Source: Candidatus Zhuqueibacterota bacterium
GTDB taxonomy: Bacteria; Zhuqueibacterota; Zhuqueibacteria; Residuimicrobiales; Residuimicrobiaceae
NCBI GenBank assembly: GCA_963169875.1
Contig: CAUJEL010000199.1
Span: forward strand, 1-32,774
Length of the DNA stretch: 32,774 nt
Direction of reading: 5' to 3'
The notes under the pieces were generated by a model. It was given only the letters and a program-made list of their open reading frames with translations. It had not been told where the DNA came from and did no database searches. Each line of letters starts with the position of its first letter. Position 1 is the stretch's first letter. A program made the position numbers and the translations under genes. Shown in pieces: positions 30,330 to 32,774 of the stretch.

Positions 30330-31309
30330 GAATCCTGGTCATAGGTGGCGGCTCCATCGGCAAACGTCATATCCGAAACTTGCATACGCTGGGCTATGAC
30401 GATATCTATTGCCTGAAACGTCAAAGAGATGCAAAATTCGAACAGGATTTATACGTCAAGACCATCGATTCTTATGACGAAGCGAAACACATTCAAGCAG
30501 AAGCTGTTTTTATCTGTACGCCAACTTCGCTGCATAATGAGGGACTTGCCTTTGCCGTAGAGAATCAGACACATATTTTCATGGAAAAGCCCCTGATCCA
30601 TTCATGGGAGGGATTGCAGCAAGCCCGGGAAATCCTGCGGAACTGCCAGGGCCGCGTCTTTTACACAGGTTTTATGCTGCGTCAACACGAGATGATCCGC
30701 AGGATCAAGGAAGCGTTGACAGCCCATGATTTGGGGAGTATTTTTAGTGCCCGTTTTGAGTTTGGCAGCTATATGCCCAATTGGCATCCAGAAGAAGATT
30801 ACCGCGCCAGCTATGCCTCGCGGGCTGAACTGGGCGGCGGAGTGATTTTTACCATATCTCACGAAATTGATTTGATGCAATATTTGCTCGGTCTGCCAGA
30901 AGCGGTTTTTTGCGCCAGAAATTCCAAAAGCCGGTTGGATATGGATGTCGAAGAATTGGCCGAAGCCGTGTTCGTCTATCCTGATAAAATTGCCAGTTTG
31001 CATCTCGATTATCTGCAAAAGGATTATGAACGTACTTTAAAGATACTTTTCGATTCGGGAAAGTTGACCTGGAACTGGAGCGAAAATGTCATACGCCTGA
31101 AAAAGGCTGGAGAAGAGGATAAAGTATTCCAACCAGCGACAACTTTTGATGTCAATCAATTATACATCAATGAGTTGAAAGAGTTTTTCAGTCTGATTCA
31201 AAACGACCAGTATGAGCATGAACTGGATCAACAGCATGCGATTGCCAATATGCGTTTGTTGCTTAAAATGCATGATTCCATTCATAAACAAAAAGTGGAA
31301 AAACTATGA
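30326..31309 (+). CDS. Gfo/Idh/MocA-family sugar dehydrogenase
   Basis: A 327-residue NAD(P)-dependent oxidoreductase. The Rossmann loop is VIGGGSIGKRHIRNL and the catalytic Lys lies in IFMEKPLIHSW. ICTPTSLHNEGLAF and GGGVIFTISHEIDLMQYLLG are the usual second and third motifs. It is not the WlbA type seen at 10.4 kb, because the N-terminal signature differs. Similar genes accompany spsE/neuB-like genes in nonulosonate and spore-coat sugar operons, where they presumably oxidise or reduce an intermediate. The substrate is unknown. Confidence 0.85.
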   Translation: MRILVIGGGSIGKRHIRNLHTLGYDDIYCLKRQRDAKFEQDLYVKTIDSYDEAKHIQAEAVFICTPTSLHNEGLAFAVENQTHIFMEKPLIHSWEGLQQAREILRNCQGRVFYTGFMLRQHEMIRRIKEALTAHDLGSIFSARFEFGSYMPNWHPEEDYRASYASRAELGGGVIFTISHEIDLMQYLLGLPEAVFCARNSKSRLDMDVEELAEAVFVYPDKIASLHLDYLQKDYERTLKILFDSGKLTWNWSENVIRLKKAGEEDKVFQPATTFDVNQLYINELKEFFSLIQNDQYEHELDQQHAIANMRLLLKMHDSIHKQKVEKL

Positions 31310-32130
31310 TAGGTGAAAAATCGAGTGCGCTTTTTGATCTGAGCGGTAAAAACGTACTTGTTGCCGGGGGTGCCGGGCAGATTGGTTTTTCCTTTTGTGA
31401 GATCCTGGCAGATGCGGGTGCTCGCGTGGCTATTGCCGATATCGATACGCAAATGGCGCAGGATAAAACAGCACGACTACCCGATATGTTACGGAAGCGA
31501 ATCGGGATTTATCAGACCGATGTTACGGATGACCAATCCGTCAAAACAACACTTGCACAGGTCAGAAGTGATTTAGGCGTATTATACGGCCTGGTCAATT
31601 CTTTTCATTATAAAGGCAATACCCGCCGCCTGGATACCACTTCCAATTTTTTCGCTCCCTTTGAATCCTATCCTTTGGAAGCCTGGGAGCTGGTGCATGA
31701 CGTCAATCTCAAAGGAACCTTTTTGATGTGCCGCGAGGCGGTTCCCTACTTTAAAGAAAACAGCGGTGGCGTGATCGTCAACCTGTCGTCCACTTATGGC
31801 AATGTCAGTCCCAACAAGTCCATTTACGGCGATTCCGGCATCAATTCGCCGGTGGCTTATGCCTCCTCAAAAGCAGCCATCATAAATTTAACCCGGTATT
31901 TGGCAACGCATCTGTGCGAATATAACATTCGCGCCAATGTTCTCTCTCCAGGCGGTGTCTTTAATAATCAGAAAGAGGATTTCCTGCGCAACTACACGGC
32001 TTTGACGCCGTTGAAGCGTATGGCTACTGCAGGAGATTACCAGGGTGCTATTCTGTTTCTCCTCTCCGATGCCTCGCGCTACATGACCGGAGCCAATCTG
32101 GTGGTGGATGGGGGGTGGACGGCGTGGTGA
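31306..32130 (+). CDS. Short-chain dehydrogenase/reductase
   Basis: A 274-residue SDR. The cofactor loop is VLVAGGAGQIGFSF, the adenine-binding acidic ADIDTQ follows, then NLSSTYGNVSPN with the Ser, and SPVAYASSKAAIINLT with the Tyr and Lys of the catalytic YxxxK (Y-A-S-S-K). The C-terminus NLVVDGGWTAW is typical. A ten-residue insert around GDSGINSPV lies between the Ser and the Tyr. It resembles PtmA-type SDRs in legionaminic and related sugar operons. It overlaps the Gfo/Idh gene by ATGA. Confidence 0.87.
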   Translation: MIGEKSSALFDLSGKNVLVAGGAGQIGFSFCEILADAGARVAIADIDTQMAQDKTARLPDMLRKRIGIYQTDVTDDQSVKTTLAQVRSDLGVLYGLVNSFHYKGNTRRLDTTSNFFAPFESYPLEAWELVHDVNLKGTFLMCREAVPYFKENSGGVIVNLSSTYGNVSPNKSIYGDSGINSPVAYASSKAAIINLTRYLATHLCEYNIRANVLSPGGVFNNQKEDFLRNYTALTPLKRMATAGDYQGAILFLLSDASRYMTGANLVVDGGWTAW

Positions 32131-32220
32131 AATTTTTCAAAAATAACTAAAAGAAATTTATTTTATAATATAACAAATTATGGGAAATGCCAAGTTGGCT
32201 GGAATATTAAATTTAAGAAT

Positions 32221-32670
32221 TTGGGAAAAATTACGGTAACGAATATGTCTATTGGTAATATTGATAACTTGACAGTGACAATTATGAGTCGCAAAGAAAC
32301 AAGATTTATTAATCAAGGTATTATTGTTGGAGGACATAACGTTCGAATCCACAAAGGAGTTTGTGTCTTTAATCCTGGAGAGTTGTATATTGGAGACAAT
32401 TCCTATATAAACCCAAATTCATTAATAATATGTAAGCAGGATATAAGAATTGGCGAAGATTGTGCTATTAGCTGGAGTGTAACAATTATCGATGATGATT
32501 TTCATCAAATCAATGAGTTACCAACAGGCAAAGGTATAAAAATTGGTAATCATGTTTGGATTGGGTGTAACGCAGCAATTTTAAAAGGTGTAGTAATTGG
32601 AGATGGGGCAATCATAGCTGCCAATTCTGTTGTCACCAAAGATGTGCCACCAGGGGCATTAGTTGGCTGA
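32221..32670 (+). CDS. Hexapeptide-repeat acyltransferase, cut short by an in-frame TGA
   Basis: A left-handed beta-helix O- or N-acyltransferase (acetyl-CoA dependent), usually decorating a sugar. The isoleucine-patch turns are VNIG-type hexads such as [40 protein letters not shown] and [16 protein letters not shown]. The likely catalytic His is in IIDDDFHQI. The frame stops with TGA in PPGALVG-stop-NPARLI, exactly where the family has Gly-Asn-Pro-Ala, and remains open for 13 more sense codons to TAA 32710-32712. So a GGA-to-TGA change probably removed the tail. The N-terminus is also uncertain: TTG 32221 is the first normal start, but coding-like sequence ([20 protein letters not shown]) extends upstream in frame to the SDR stop with no standard start codon. 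The region is AT-rich. Confidence 0.72.
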   Translation: MGKITVTNMSIGNIDNLTVTIMSRKETRFINQGIIVGGHNVRIHKGVCVFNPGELYIGDNSYINPNSLIICKQDIRIGEDCAISWSVTIIDDDFHQINELPTGKGIKIGNHVWIGCNAAILKGVVIGDGAIIAANSVVTKDVPPGALVG

Positions 32671-32720
32671 AATCCGGCACGATTGATTTGTGAAAATGTC
32701 AGCTGGAAGTAATCCATATA

Positions 32721-32774
32721 ATGAGTAAGATAAAGTTATTGGCGGTTAATACCTTTTCAACTGTCATTATTACA
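32721..32774 (+). CDS. Start of a further gene, cut by the window edge
   Basis: ATG 32721 opens a frame reading MSKIKLLAVNTFSTVIIT to the window end. The hydrophobic, Asn-Thr containing beginning would fit a membrane protein, such as a Wzx-type polysaccharide flippase. Eighteen codons are too few to decide. Confidence 0.4.
   Translation, partial: MSKIKLLAVNTFSTVIIT

Noticed and set aside
32668-32670. Alternative genetic code with TGA as Gly
   Set aside because: TGA ends many clear genes here, including those with ATGA overlaps (29652, 30326, 31306), so a point mutation is the simpler reading.

Overview
The window is about 33 kb from the chromosome of a diderm (outer-membrane) bacterium that I cannot place with certainty. 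A Wza-type outer-membrane export protein and a Wzc-type kinase indicate a Gram-negative envelope. Several intergenic regions carry degenerate short-word repeats of a kind I associate with uncultured FCB-group or Calditrichota/KSB1-like genomes; that placement is an inference from general pattern, not a search result. Most genes are moderately GC-rich, but about 17.28-18.62 kb and 32.13-32.77 kb are clearly AT-rich.

Layout. (1) 0.2-12.5 kb is mostly housekeeping: a long-chain acyl-CoA synthetase on the minus strand, divergent from dnaG; a Lon-family AAA+ protease; a TIM-barrel sugar isomerase-like protein; a radical SAM protein; pdxA; a WlbA/WbpB-type UDP-GlcNAcA oxidase; and rmlA. (2) 12.5-13.26 kb is a long non-coding stretch ahead of a secretion locus. 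(3) 13.27-25 kb is the accessory core. A Wza-like exporter and a Wzc-like tyrosine kinase flank a ribosomal-peptide (RiPP) modification cassette: PqqD-like chaperone, two radical SAM/SPASM enzymes, a small Gly/Ser/Asn-rich precursor with six evenly spaced cysteines, an HprK-like P-loop protein, a Ser/His (S26-type) peptidase and an ABC exporter. A broken antitoxin-like gene and an intact small-protein/nucleotidyltransferase pair (possible toxin-antitoxin) are wedged inside. (4) 25.2-32.8 kb is a tightly packed operon for an acidic or nonulosonic-type sugar: a DUF2442-like protein, an NTP_transf_5-like protein, WecB-type epimerase, a fused SpsF-SpsE (cytidylyltransferase plus NeuB-like synthase), HAD phosphatase, Gfo/Idh dehydrogenase, SDR, a hexapeptide acyltransferase broken near its end, and the start of one more gene.

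How the genes may work together. The most notable system is the peptide cassette at 14.3-22.0 kb. In gene content it matches what I remember as the SynChlorMet (Scm) cassette: ScmC, ScmD (PqqD-like), ScmE and ScmF (two radical SAM/SPASM enzymes). As I recall it, no precursor had been assigned when that cassette was first described. Here a Cys-rich 83-codon gene with a strong ribosome binding site starts inside the end of the second radical SAM gene and is the obvious substrate candidate. The inferred order is: PqqD homologue presents the leader, the two radical SAM enzymes install crosslinks (probably thioethers from the six Cys), the HprK-like protein may phosphorylate or otherwise act on the peptide, the S26 peptidase may cleave it, and the ABC protein exports it. 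Its position between wza and wzc suggests linked surface expression with a polysaccharide.
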